Part shown: piece by piece, positions 10,196 through 19,255 of the stretch
How the letters are laid out: every line of letters starts with the position of its first letter
How positions within the stretch are numbered: position 1 is the stretch's first letter
Source: Spongospora subterranea
Taxonomy: Eukaryota > Endomyxa > Phytomyxea > Plasmodiophorida > Plasmodiophoridae
Direction of reading: 5' to 3'
Length of the DNA: 20,465 bases
NCBI GenBank assembly: GCA_900404475.1
Contig: OUQQ01000370.1
Coordinates: 1-20,465, forward strand
Translations under genes and position numbers: made by a program
The notes under the pieces: generated by a model
What the model saw: the letters and a program-made list of their open reading frames with translations, nothing else
Database searches by the model: none
What the model was told of the DNA's origin: nothing

Positions 10196-11024
10196 CGCCA
10201 TACCGTTAAAGGTGAGACAGTCAAGAGTCAGTCAAGTCATATTCACAATACCATCACATGTAACACTTACTTAGAATGGTGATACAATGGCGCCATACCG
10301 TTAAAGGTGAGACAGTCAAGAGTCAGTCAAGTCATATTCACAATACCATCACATGTAACACTTACTTAGAATGGTGATACAATGGCGCCATACCGTTAAA
10401 GGTGAGACAGTCAAGAGTCAGTCAAGTCATATTCACAATACCATCACATGTAACACTTACTTAGAATGGTGATACAATGGCGCCATACCGTTAAAGGTGA
10501 GACAGTCAAGAGTCAGTCAAGTCATATTCACAATACCATCACATGTAACACTTACTTAGAATGGTGATACAATGGCGCCATACCGTTAAAGGTGAGACAG
10601 TCAAGAGTCAGTCAAGTCATATTCACAATACCATCACATGTAACACTTACTTAGAATGGTGATACAATGGCGCCATACCGTTAAAGGTGAGACAGTCAAG
10701 AGTCAGTCAAGTCATATTCACAATACCATCACATGTAACACTTACTTAGAATGGTGATACAATGGCGCCATACCGTTAAAGGTGAGACAGTCAAGAGTCA
10801 GTCAAGTCATATTCACAATACCATCACATGTAACACTTACTTAGAATGGTGATACAATGGCGCCATACCGTTAAAGGTGAGACAGTCAAGAGTCAGTCAA
10901 GTCATATTCACAATACCATCACATGTAACACTTACTTAGAATGGTGATACAATGGCGCCATACCGTTAAAGGTGAGACAGTCAAGAGTCAGTCAAGTCAT
11001 ATTCACAATACCATCACATGTAAC
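10196..11024. repeat. 95-bp tandem satellite, about 8.7 copies
   Basis: Units start with CGCCATACCGTTAAAGGTGA at 10196, 10291, 10386, 10481, 10576, 10671, 10766, 10861 and 10956. The last breaks off after TAAC at 11024. The copies appear identical by eye, so the array is very young, actively homogenised, or an assembly product. Each unit contains the palindrome TGGCGCCA across the junction, an internal direct repeat (GTCAAG/AGTCAGTCAAG), a donor-like GGTGAGA and an acceptor-like CTTACTTAG. No open frame runs through it, since 95 is not divisible by three and stops occur. It lies between the 5' ends of FAM177 (minus) and the SET gene (plus). Confidence 0.97.
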
Positions 11025-11314
11025 GTTGATGGTGAGACAATATCATTATAAACTGTTAAATACTGTATAAATCTCTTGATTACATCATATTGTCATTGTG
11101 TTAGGATTGACGATTAAGTTATTGAAGTTGAGGACTCAAAGTTCTGGACCTTACATAGTTAAGTGGTGAATAGGTGATAATGACATGTTTGTCACGAGAT
11201 GTTCATCTGTTGAGTCACTTGACCCGGTACAGTCAACAATTAATGGCAATGGCCCTCGTAAACTTTACCGCAGTATTCTAATTTAATTGAATTTAACACG
11301 TCAAAGTTCTAGCA
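11025..11314 (+). promoter_or_regulatory. upstream region of the SET gene, possible 5' UTR intron
   Basis: No coding sequence is seen. Just after the satellite, a GTGAGACA donor-like site at 11032 repeats the one inside each satellite unit, and GTGTTAG ending at 11104 could serve as acceptor (73 bp, AT-rich). This is inference. The SET gene ATG follows at 11315. Confidence 0.3.
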
Positions 11315-13381
11315 ATGAAAAAACAATCGAAATCTGAAGGAAAACCTATAACAGTAAAAGGTGCTCCTAGATTGAATGTAGCAGTAATTGGCGGTTTGTT
11401 GGTCTTTAGTGGTGCAATATCTGCTATGATCATTGGATCCCAGGATCTGCAATTCTCACAATACACCGACATTGTCAGAGATATATCACGTCAAACAGGG
11501 TTAACTTCCCATATATTTCACGACCTCTTCCTGTCCATCAACCCCACCTATTCACCCCGACCTGTTCCTATCGCCGACATTGCCAGCATTATCGAGTATA
11601 TACAGAGAGACGATATCGACAATTCGACAATCATCCCGGCACATATTGAAAAGATCGTGGCTGTTGAAGAAGTCGCTACAGGACCAGAACCGGTTGTCGC
11701 CGCTCCTCAAGAACTAGTTGTCGAAGAATCTAGGTCCCAAGCGGATATCGTGGCATGGATGTTGGATCATGGTGCGGTTTTCTCTAATATCGAGCTTGTG
11801 GAATATGAAGGAATCGCAGATCATCGTGGTATTCATGCTAAAACTGATATATCACCTGATGAGACCATAATGAGTGTCCCTGAGATGTTTATTATCACTC
11901 GTCAAAGGTAATTCCAGTTTCAATGGTCATTACGGTTCATCGTTATGAGCTCTTGTCATTAGGGCTCTTGAATCAGAGATTGGTCAGAAGATATTGAAAA
12001 TCATTCCTAGCTATAGTGAACGGGGAAACGCTAATCTCGCAATCAGTCTCTTCCTTGTTCATGAACGATCATTAGGTTCTGCATCATTCTGGCACAAATA
12101 TATTCAAACACTCCCTAGAAGGTTCGAAAATATGCCCGTGAATTACAATGAAGGTGACAGACACTCTACTCCACCGCACCGTTCAGACTCATTCATCGTT
12201 TCATGTAGTTGAAGCGAAATTAGCAAGCGATTCCCGTTTGGGGACCATGTCTGAAACTGATATTGAAATATTCAAAGCGGATTATGACTTAATATGGTAA
12301 GAGCCAACCAATTATTGGGTCTTCGATTGTGTCCTTATATGCTGTGAAGCGAATCATTACCAGAATTCTGCCAAGTCAACTCATTTGATGATTACAAATG
12401 GGGCCGTCTAGCTGTTCGGTCGCGATCGTTCTCTCTACTTGTCGATGGTATTGATGAAGGTGGGTTGGGTCAGAAACAAATCCAATTTGGCTTGTTAGTA
12501 ATCACTCTAATAGCTGCGATGATGCCATTTGCCGATATGGTCAATCACGATTTCAACAATCTGGCTTCGTGGCGATTCGAAGACAATATCCGCCATGGAC
12601 AAATATTTTGTCGTCGTCCGATAACTAAAGGAGCGCCAATCACAATCACTTATGGTCCCAAATCTAATCGCGTTCTCCTTCGAACCTATGGGTTCGCAGT
12701 TCAGGATAATCCATTCAATACGGCCAATCTCTATATTCAATTACCAGATGGGGAAGGCCCCTCAGGTAAACCCTCAACCTTTTTGCAACTATGCCATGTC
12801 CTAATTAGTCGAATTGCCAGGATTGCTGACCCGTCGCGTTGCCAAAACTGGCAATCCCGATACGGAATTCTATCGAATATTGCACACAGTATCGCTCGAT
12901 ACCAATGATGATGATTTCAAAGCGGCGATCGCTCTTTGCCGCATTGCCGTCGCAACACCAGATCAACTTGACCAGATAACCGATTATGCCGCTAGCCCAA
13001 TTTCGTTGAAGAATGAAGGAGATGCGTTAAGGTGCTTTGCTTTGCTAGTTGGTCAAGTAAAACGGTATTTCATTGAACGCGATATTTAGATATATGGAAT
13101 ATGAGATCGATGCGGCATTGTACAAGATTGGAGAAACTGATGATGACACTGTGTTGAAATCGTCGACGCTATCGGATAATGAGAGGAACGTGTTGATAAC
13201 GAAACACGGTGAACGAGATGTTCTAATGAAATTGTCGATGGTGATCGAAAGTCTGTTGCCGTTAGTGGATCCGTCAATTTCAATGGCCGAGTTTACTAAG
13301 CGCCGTTACCATTCACGATATGCTAATCATATCGCATATATTCGAAAGATTGTGGAGTTACGACGAACCCATTTAGAATGA
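11315..13381 (+). CDS. SETD3-like SET-domain methyltransferase with N-terminal membrane anchor
   Basis: Seven exons: 11315-11907, 11963-12153, 12209-12296, 12350-12459, 12514-12765, 12821-13031, 13090-13381. They total 1737 nt (578 aa); the six introns are 53-58 bp. The domain order is that of the Rubisco LSMT/SETD3/SETD4/SETD6 class. The SET motifs are RGIHAKTDI (about 171), PFADMVNHDF with N338-H339, and ITYGPKSNRVLLRTYGF (about 372-388), the cofactor-binding and catalytic-tyrosine region. A helical substrate-binding-like C-terminal domain follows (SPISLKNEGDALRYMEYEID). Enzymes of this class methylate lysine or, for SETD3, actin histidine; the substrate here is unknown. Unusually, residues 1-41 are a basic stretch followed by a hydrophobic helix (LNVAVIGGLLVFSGAISAMI), then about 130 low-similarity residues before the SET domain. 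This suggests a single-pass membrane or organelle anchor. The ATG at 11315 is the first in frame. The last intron was chosen by phase and length over a shorter alternative. Confidence 0.9.
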
Positions 13382-13569
13382 ACAAGCCATCAATTGATAC
13401 ACAAAATACAAAACAAGTGTTAAAAATTATGTATTTGAAGGGACTCAAAATCCTTTAGATTCCGTTAGCGATTTGGACCCCTAACCGTAAAGATTTCATC
13501 GAAAAAAGGTTGTCACTCGTTCACTGGAAGGCAACTGGTGATAGTGTGTGGCAGTCGCCCGTTCAGAAC

Positions 13570-13708
13570 GTTTGCAGGATGGCGGTTATGAATGCACCTT
13601 GGGAATCGATAACTTTGTCGTTAACTGTAGTTAGTCGCCATTCAAGGATGAACTTAAATTCGCCCAGGATCTTGACTTGAAGGTGCATACATAGCCGGCA
13701 TCCTGCAA
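13570..13708. repeat. imperfect inverted repeat, about 32-bp arms
   Basis: TTGCAGGATGGCGGTTATGA at about 13573 resembles the reverse complement of the sequence at about 13676-13708 (TTGCAGGATGCCGGCTATGT on the minus strand), with matching flanks. It lies beside the Copia relic and is probably the remnant of a local inverted duplication. Confidence 0.55.
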
Positions 13709-13787
13709 CAACTCGGAAAGAACGACTGCCACTTTGTCAAGACCCCTGCGATGAAAGGAGCAACAATTCCAGCCAGAAACACCGGCT

Positions 13788-14023
13788 CTAGAAAAAATTT
13801 TGAAGCTTGTTATACATCGCCAATTGCACAGAAACGAACATGGCGAAAGTACAAGCAATTGAAATTTCATCGAGATAAGTCGCCACCAGCATTACGTTGC
13901 CGCCATCGTCATCGATAAACAAACAAGTGTCGTTGTGGCTCTTCCTGATATCCAAATCAATCAACAGTTTCGAATGGTAATGATACCATACAAAGCGCAG
14001 GTCAATTTGAGTCGTGCTTGCTC
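13788..14023 (-). pseudogene. Ty1/Copia reverse transcriptase relic
   Basis: The minus strand encodes ARLKLTCALYG, then after a frame change WYHYHSKLLIDLDIRKSHND, then TCLFI and VMLVATYLDEISIA before a stop at 13788-13790. The order matches the Copia-type RVT_2 domain: an L-ALYG block, an aromatic W-Y helix, sD-CLF, and a YVDD catalytic box. Here the box is degenerate (YLDE). With the frameshift, stop and changed catalytic residues it is inactive. Neither LTRs nor an integrase was found. An upstream minus-strand open frame at 14022-14285 may be part of the same element but is not recognised. Confidence 0.55.
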
Positions 14024-15024
14024 AGTGAAATCTAAGAATACGTGCGCTGAAGGTGGCTGGATGTATTAGTGCACTTCTTGGGGATGCCCAAGCGAACTTT
14101 ACATAGGACTCAATGGATTGCATCCGTCTTGACAGCTCCCTTCTTATCGTGAGAAAGTTCTTGATCTCGAGTAATGCGCCGGCGTTGATGAGTGTGTTGT
14201 CAGACGGATTTTGCGATATGTTAAGAGTATGGTGCACCTCGAGCTGACATTCAAGAGCCAGTAGCAGTACAGGACTGCCTAACAAACAACCTTAAAATAT
14301 CTCCGTTTTCTTTTGTGGGCCCGGTCAATGACCAAAAAACACAACACCGGTTCTTTCTTGGGACTGGTAACCGGAATGAGAAGTTGAGTCGGTCATCGAC
14401 TCATCGTGGATCATATTGTCGAACAAGTTAAATGCCAGCAGCAATTATAGACTCCCAGCTATAATAATAAATATGACCTCAAGACTGATAAGTAGACATG
14501 TTGGTCGCGTCTAATTGGTGACGTCTGACGTCAATAACGATTTCAATATCAACAAGTCGGACAAACCACGAAGAATGGCGCCATATCAGTGTCTTTGCAA
14601 GTGCCACCCTTGAACAGGAGTGGCCTCAACTTTTGGGAAAATGTGAACAATTTTTGCGCCCGTTATGGGAAGAGCTTTCTTTGTCTGTACATGCTTTTGA
14701 TGGAATTATCCTCCATTATGTTTTACAGTCTACGCGAATCTGGTGCAATTAAAAAAAACGAGCCACTGTTCTTTCTGCCTGCGCAAAAAAAAAACGAGAA
14801 ATATTTGTTGGCGAGTACATACTGTAGTTATTACAAATAAAAATGGTGATTTCAAGGACTCAAGCAACGGCTCGCAATCAAGCGCGGATTACGGCAGCCT
14901 CCTGGATCATGGACAGCAAAAATCCTATGAATGCCAAACGAGAACAGATCGTGTACACGCCTATACTGTTAAAATCGAATGGAACATATTAATGTTGGGT
15001 ACACGCCGGATGTATACGCAATGT
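14024..15024. other. no recognisable gene
   Basis: About 1 kb between the Copia relic and the decayed gene family. An 87-codon minus-strand open frame (14022-14285) containing LIRRELSRRMQSIESYV-like helical sequence is present but unassigned. Plus-strand frames at 14589-14840 and 14743-15213 have lysine-rich homopolymer runs and lie partly antisense to the next gene; I do not consider them real. Confidence 0.3.
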
Positions 15025-15453
15025 TCAAACGATTTTATAATCGGTGCCAATCTTGAGGGCAGTGCACGTCACCGCCATCAATTGTACATCGGATTCCAAG
15101 TTTTGCGTGTCCACGTATTCGATTTCCACGGTCATGTTTTTGTGAACTCGGGCAATACGGCCCCTGTAATAGTCATCGAAAGACGTATCTTCGTCACTCG
15201 TACCCTGATATAAGACGACTAGCAACAAACCCTTTTTAGGGGCGTTGCACCTCCCGCCGAGTGCCACGTCAAACAACACGGACGCGGGGACTTCCGCGCG
15301 ATTGGCGCCGATCAACTCTCCATGAAAGGCGCAACCGCGTCTATGGTTATTTTCCATTGAGAGTTGTGCCGGGACGATGAGAATGACATTTTTGAGACAT
15401 TGTTGAAGCTCTTGTTGAGACCGGGCGACCTCCTCCTGCAGTTCCGAAGTCAT
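15025..15453 (-). CDS. hypothetical protein, possible Tudor/SH3-like segment (may be a broken gene)
   Basis: A 142-codon open frame starts MTSELQEEVARSQQELQQCL, a predicted coiled coil. It continues through CAFHGELIGANRAEVPASVL to a C-terminal part with DDYYRGRIARVHKNMTVEIE and EYVDTQNLE. The last part has the look of a small beta-barrel (Tudor or agenet type), but no family can be named. A homologous upstream exon-like block sits at 15460-15640, in the same frame but separated by TGA. Comparison with the other copies suggests an extra G (TTTGGGTGG against TTTGGTGG) shifted the frame, so this is probably the 3' part of a disrupted gene. It is the most intact member of the family at 15.0-16.4 kb. 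Confidence 0.4.
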   Translation of the reverse strand: MTSELQEEVARSQQELQQCLKNVILIVPAQLSMENNHRRGCAFHGELIGANRAEVPASVLFDVALGGRCNAPKKGLLLVVLYQGTSDEDTSFDDYYRGRIARVHKNMTVEIEYVDTQNLESDVQLMAVTCTALKIGTDYKIV

Positions 15454-15933
15454 GTGACGTCATCTGCCACCCAAACTTGCGTTGCCGGAGATGCCAAGTC
15501 GGTCATGACGTAAAAGCATCACCAGAATACCCAAATACAAGAAACTATTGTCCCCGCTGGCCAAAACACGAAGCAGCTCATCCTTGACGATCTCAAGGCG
15601 AATCTCCGTAGTGATCGTTGTCGGCGTCCTGAAAACGCAAATTCGTGCTGTTTTTGATTTGAAATTATCTCGTGAGAACCTGCCAGAGAACGGTAGTTTT
15701 GGCATTGCTGCTCGTTGTCGGTTGCAGCAGTGGGTTAGGCAAAGGGGCGGATATATACCCGTTTTCCAGTAAAAGTTGTGCCGGTGACGATGAGAATGGC
15801 GTTTCCTTACCATAATTGTCGGTTGCCTTGGCAGAGTCCTTGGGTTAGAGACATTGATAAAGTTCTTGTTGAGACCGGGCGACCTCTTCCTGCAGTTCCT
15901 AAGCCACCGCTTCTCGGATTTTGTTGAAGTCAT
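15454..15933 (-). pseudogene. decayed copies of the same family, left arm of inverted repeat
   Basis: Two blocks on the minus strand. 15640-15460 encodes TTITTEIRLEIVKDELLRVL, followed by ASGDNSFLYLGILVMLLRHD and an end NASLGGR-stop. 15933-15700 encodes a second coiled-coil block (ELQEEVARSQQELYQCL then stop), followed by PLPNPLLQPTTSSNAKT. Stops and frame changes interrupt both. The DNA pairs as an inverted repeat with 15964-16424. The function of the ancestral protein is unknown. Confidence 0.7.
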
Positions 15934-15963
15934 CTGCCACCAATCTTGTGCTGCATTATCCCG

Positions 15964-16424
15964 CGAATATAACCGCCCCTTTGCCTAACCCACTGCTACA
16001 ACCGACAACGAGCAGCAATACCAAAACTGCCGTTTCTGCCGCTTTCAATCGAAAACAGAACGAATTTGCGTTTTCAGGACGCCATGACGACGATCACTAC
16101 GGAGATTCGCCCCGAGATCGTCAAGGACGAGCTGCTTCGCGTTTTGGCCAGCGGGGACGATAGTTCCTTGTATTTGGATATTCTGGTACCCCCGTTTTGT
16201 TGAGGAGGCAATGTGGCACCGCGTCGTTGCCGCCTTTACAGGTAATGCTGTACGTAATGACCGACTTGGCATCTCCGGCAACGCAAGTTTGGTGGCAGAT
16301 GACGTCCGGTCTTAACAAGAGCTTCAACAATGTCTCCAAACCAAGGACTCTGCAGAAGCAATCGACCATAATGATAAGGCAATGTCATTCTCATCGTCAC
16401 CGGAACAACTTTTGATGGAAAATA
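15964..16424 (+). pseudogene. decayed copy of the same family, right arm of inverted repeat
   Basis: The plus strand encodes PLPNPLLQPTTSSNTKT, then MTTITTEIRPEIVKDELLRV and ASGDDSSLYLDILV. After a frame change and TAA come QELQQCLQTKDSAEAIDHND and LLMENNP-stop. The sequence is the reverse complement, with scattered differences and indels, of the left arm. It lacks the C-terminal domain found at 15025-15400. It cannot produce an intact protein. Confidence 0.7.
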
Positions 16425-16755
16425 ATCCTTGAGGTTAGTCAAGCTGAGTCGCCGCAAACGTTGATGCTCTTGTCACGACGCCTGTACAAGAGGCGGAGCC
16501 GGAGGAGGCTCTACAGACAACGGCGGAGGAGATGTCGCAGAGCACACCAGCAAGCGCTTCACGACGCGGTTGGCCCTGTTGGCGCCTTTCATGAAAAATG
16601 ATCGGCACCGCCATATGCACATTTTGGTGTTCATACGTAGCGAGTAGCGACTACACATCGTGAGTCCAGACCGGCACTATATTTGTGAATCCCCATTTTC
16701 AGGTCGGTGGCGGGCCGCATTACCTAATTCTGAATCCACACTACTTATGTGCTTG
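16425..16755. other. no recognisable gene
   Basis: A GC-rich stretch (about 16490-16580) gives Pro/Ala-rich frames on the minus strand without recognisable motifs. Nothing else is supported. Confidence 0.3.
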
Positions 16756-16869
16756 CGATCGCGCTTGTTCCCTACATTCCGATTTGGTTATTAGGTTCAT
16801 TGCCAGCAACTCTTTAAATGTCCCAGTTTCCCTGACTGTAATTTTAATTCCTCTGAATGCAACTTCGCC
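16756..16869 (-). pseudogene. inverted fragment of the 16940-17468 gene
   Basis: Minus-strand sequence encodes FKELLAMNLITKSECREQAR and matches 17333-17447 of the neighbouring gene, which encodes LKELLAMNLITQAEFREQAR. About 114 bp is shared with scattered substitutions and a frame difference upstream of the motif. It is a 3' fragment only and lies about 70 bp upstream of the intact gene's start. Confidence 0.8.
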
Positions 16870-16939
16870 CGAATTGCTGTCTGGAAGAAGGTTGGTATCT
16901 GCAAGGTAAAAACCGAATGTGCTTATTGCTTGATAATTG

Positions 16940-17468
16940 ATGTTTACCAACTACAAAGAGGTGTATCCTCATTCTGAGTTGACGGAAAGTAACCTGAAGG
17001 AACGCGTCAGGGAGACACTAACAGAACTAAAGAAAGGGACTTCCAACCCTGAAAACGGTGGCAAAGCTGAGCTACAATGCGACGATGTCTCGCAGAAATC
17101 AAAGCTGACAGATGGCCATGCAAAACGAATCGTGCTGCTTTCTTTGCGAACACAGTTGATTTCTGGAAATGATCTAGGTATTGAGCCCACCCCCAAGTTC
17201 GTCCTCGGATTTACCTGAGCGAAAAATCACTGGGAAAACTAAAGCGCTGGTTCTCGAAGAGCAAGCTGCAGCGATCGGTACAATATCGAAGACCCTGCAG
17301 CAGTCTGCTGATGAAAGGGGCAGTCTCATTCTGGCGAAGTTGCGTTCAGAGGAATTAAAGGTAAAATCAGGGAAACTGGGGCATTTGAAAGAGTTGCTGG
17401 CAATGAACCTAATAACTCAAGCGGAATTCAGGGAACAAGCGCGATCGTTATTGACCGAACTAGAATAA
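16940..17468 (+). CDS. small helical protein of unknown function, 160 aa
   Basis: Two exons, 16940-17131 and 17178-17468, with a 46-bp GT-AG intron of phase 0, encode MFTNYKEVYPHSELTESNLK to a C terminus AEFREQARSLLTELE. The exon 2 frame starts VLSPPPSSSSDLPERK. Most of the protein is charged and predicted helical (KALVLEEQAAAIGTISKTL). The C-terminal block LKELLAMNLITQAEF resembles the short 'L-eLL-x-x-lIT-eEf' hairpin seen at the end of many unrelated proteins (SHOCT-like), often involved in oligomerisation. No family is assigned. Its stop lies 12 bp from the end of the decayed transposase on the opposite strand, and an inverted 3' fragment lies just upstream, so it may belong to a mobile or amplified sequence. 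A donor further downstream was rejected because it breaks the frame. Confidence 0.6.
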
Positions 17469-17480
17469 TTTTTATTAAAA

Positions 17481-18562
17481 TCAGAAGTCACGTTCCCATC
17501 CATTGTCATCACCGTCTTCGGCAATACGAAACATTTCTTTTGTGTTATCTAATCTCTTCATCATCCGCTTCCATTGTCGTTTCATTCCGCCAATGTCCCT
17601 TTCAGCAATTAAAACGAACACCAGCATGAACCTGGTTAAAGGCATCGCTCACTTGCTCGTCTTCATTTGGCTGTAAGTCGCCTGCTTGCGGATTCTCCCT
17701 CGTGCCGATACGTCTCATGATAAACATGTCTTCTCCAACGTAGCCGGGATCGCTCAGCAGTTATTCGAAATAATCGTCAGTATGGACAAAATTCTCTCTC
17801 TAGTTGCGAAATAGCGAAGAATTTTGGAGGATATTTACGCCGTGGAACAACCTGGATCTACCTAAACAGGCCATTGTGGTCTACAACGACAGTGTTGTTA
17901 CCTGACTAAATTTTTTGTGCAATTAAACCACCTTCGTTCATGTGTGGATCATTAAGATCTTCGGATTTTACAAAGAGTCCTATTAATCAGTCCAATACAG
18001 TCGGGAAAATCCCGCAATTCGCTGACCAAGCTGGTGATGTTCTGCAGCATTTGGCCAAGAAATTTCATTGTCCAGTGCAACCGCAATGGCACTGGCAACA
18101 AACACTGCATCGTCGCACACCGATGACTTTTCCCAATAAAGCGCTCCGTCAAAATGCATGTGTTGTCATGCTTCAGCAACAGTATGCAGTTTAGCACTCG
18201 CTGTGAAGGATCTAACTTCGGTGGTCTGTCTCCTGGTCCTTCTATCTCACCAGTTCTCCTCGAATGCATCGCAACTACAGGACATACACGCTGACAAACT
18301 CTGACAGAGTGAAGTTCGTCAAATCCTTGAACAATGAAGGCATTCTGCTGAACGGATAGAGCTGGTCCTTGATGCCTGCTGTTCGATCAACGTAGACCTG
18401 GTCTTCATCTTGCAGTTCCGACGAAGTGAATAAACTTGTCGAATTGACCGCAAAAAGACAGACGGCCAGCACATCGGTTGCCTCTTCATCATTGCCATAA
18501 AAAAGCAGCTCGTCCGCGCTGGAACCCATATCAGCACAAAAACTCAATGCGGATCGATACAA
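17481..18562 (-). pseudogene. PIF/Harbinger-type (DDE_Tnp_4) transposase, dead copy
   Basis: Read on the minus strand in order: MPSLFKDLTNFTLSEF, RPPKLDPSQRVLNCILLLKH, DCIGLINRTLCKIRRS, VVDHNGLF, LLSDPGYVGEDMFIMRRIGT, DAFNQVHAG, ERDIGGMKRQWKRMMKRLDN and a C terminus ending near 17481. The order matches DDE_Tnp_4 transposases. The first catalytic Asp (IDGT in active enzymes) is replaced (INRT). The second Asp (SDPGY) and the Glu (ERDIGG) remain. At least three frame changes and several stops interrupt it. Terminal inverted repeats and target-site duplications were not identified. Confidence 0.75.
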
Positions 18563-19255
18563 CTGTCGACGAGTTTGTATTCGGAATATCTACGGCGAAA
18601 CCCCAAGTTAGTTTGCGATTTTGTATTTTTTTATTCAAAACCGAATCAGCGCAGTGCGTGGAGAGAATTATGAGGATGCTTTGTTGTAGTTGAGGCCTGA
18701 ACTGCAGTGACATGATGATATCGTATTAGTTAATCTGGGCCGAAAGCCTTAAAGCCCAAGGGCGGGAACATGGGCCTCATCAAAATAAGTGCGATGTTTG
18801 CCTACAGCGACCGGCATGATATTGGCAGGAGACGTGCGTGCGAAAGCAGCGATGATCGGTGATGGAGCGTCAGAATTACCATTGCTTGTGGAAGAATACG
18901 CTATTCTTAATTTACCCTATCGATTTGCGGATTTTATTTCACAAATTGTCCACACTATTTCCTAACCCCCAATTTGCGAATAAACGGTTAACGGTGTAGC
19001 GACAACTTGGGTAAGAGGAGCGTGATGGCGTTGGTGTTGTTGGGGATTGAGACCATTGGTTCAACGGCGGATTATTTTTATGCGCACTGATGGGTCGCGG
19101 ACTGGCGGCGTCGTTGCATCATGGCGTCATTTCTTCTCATAACTCATAGTTTTGCCAAGTCATCATTGCCGTAAGTTCGCCTGACGGTTGTCGACTTTAA
19201 CGCCGGTGCTTGGCTCTAACAAAGATAACTCGGTTTGCTGTGTTCTTCATATTTC
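18563..19255. other. no recognisable gene
   Basis: Spacer between the dead transposase and YBEY. No conserved frame, RNA gene or clear repeat is visible. The last hundred or so bases must contain the YBEY promoter. Confidence 0.35.

Noticed and set aside
10196..11024. CRISPR-like array
   Set aside because: The units are contiguous 95-bp copies with no unique spacers, and the surrounding genes are eukaryotic.
13631..13870. 79-codon minus-strand frame as an independent gene
   Set aside because: It overlaps the Copia relic in another frame and contains no recognised domain; it is probably part of the decayed element.
14743..15213. 156-codon plus-strand open frame
   Set aside because: It has homopolymer-derived lysines and overlaps the better-supported minus-strand frame at 15025-15453.
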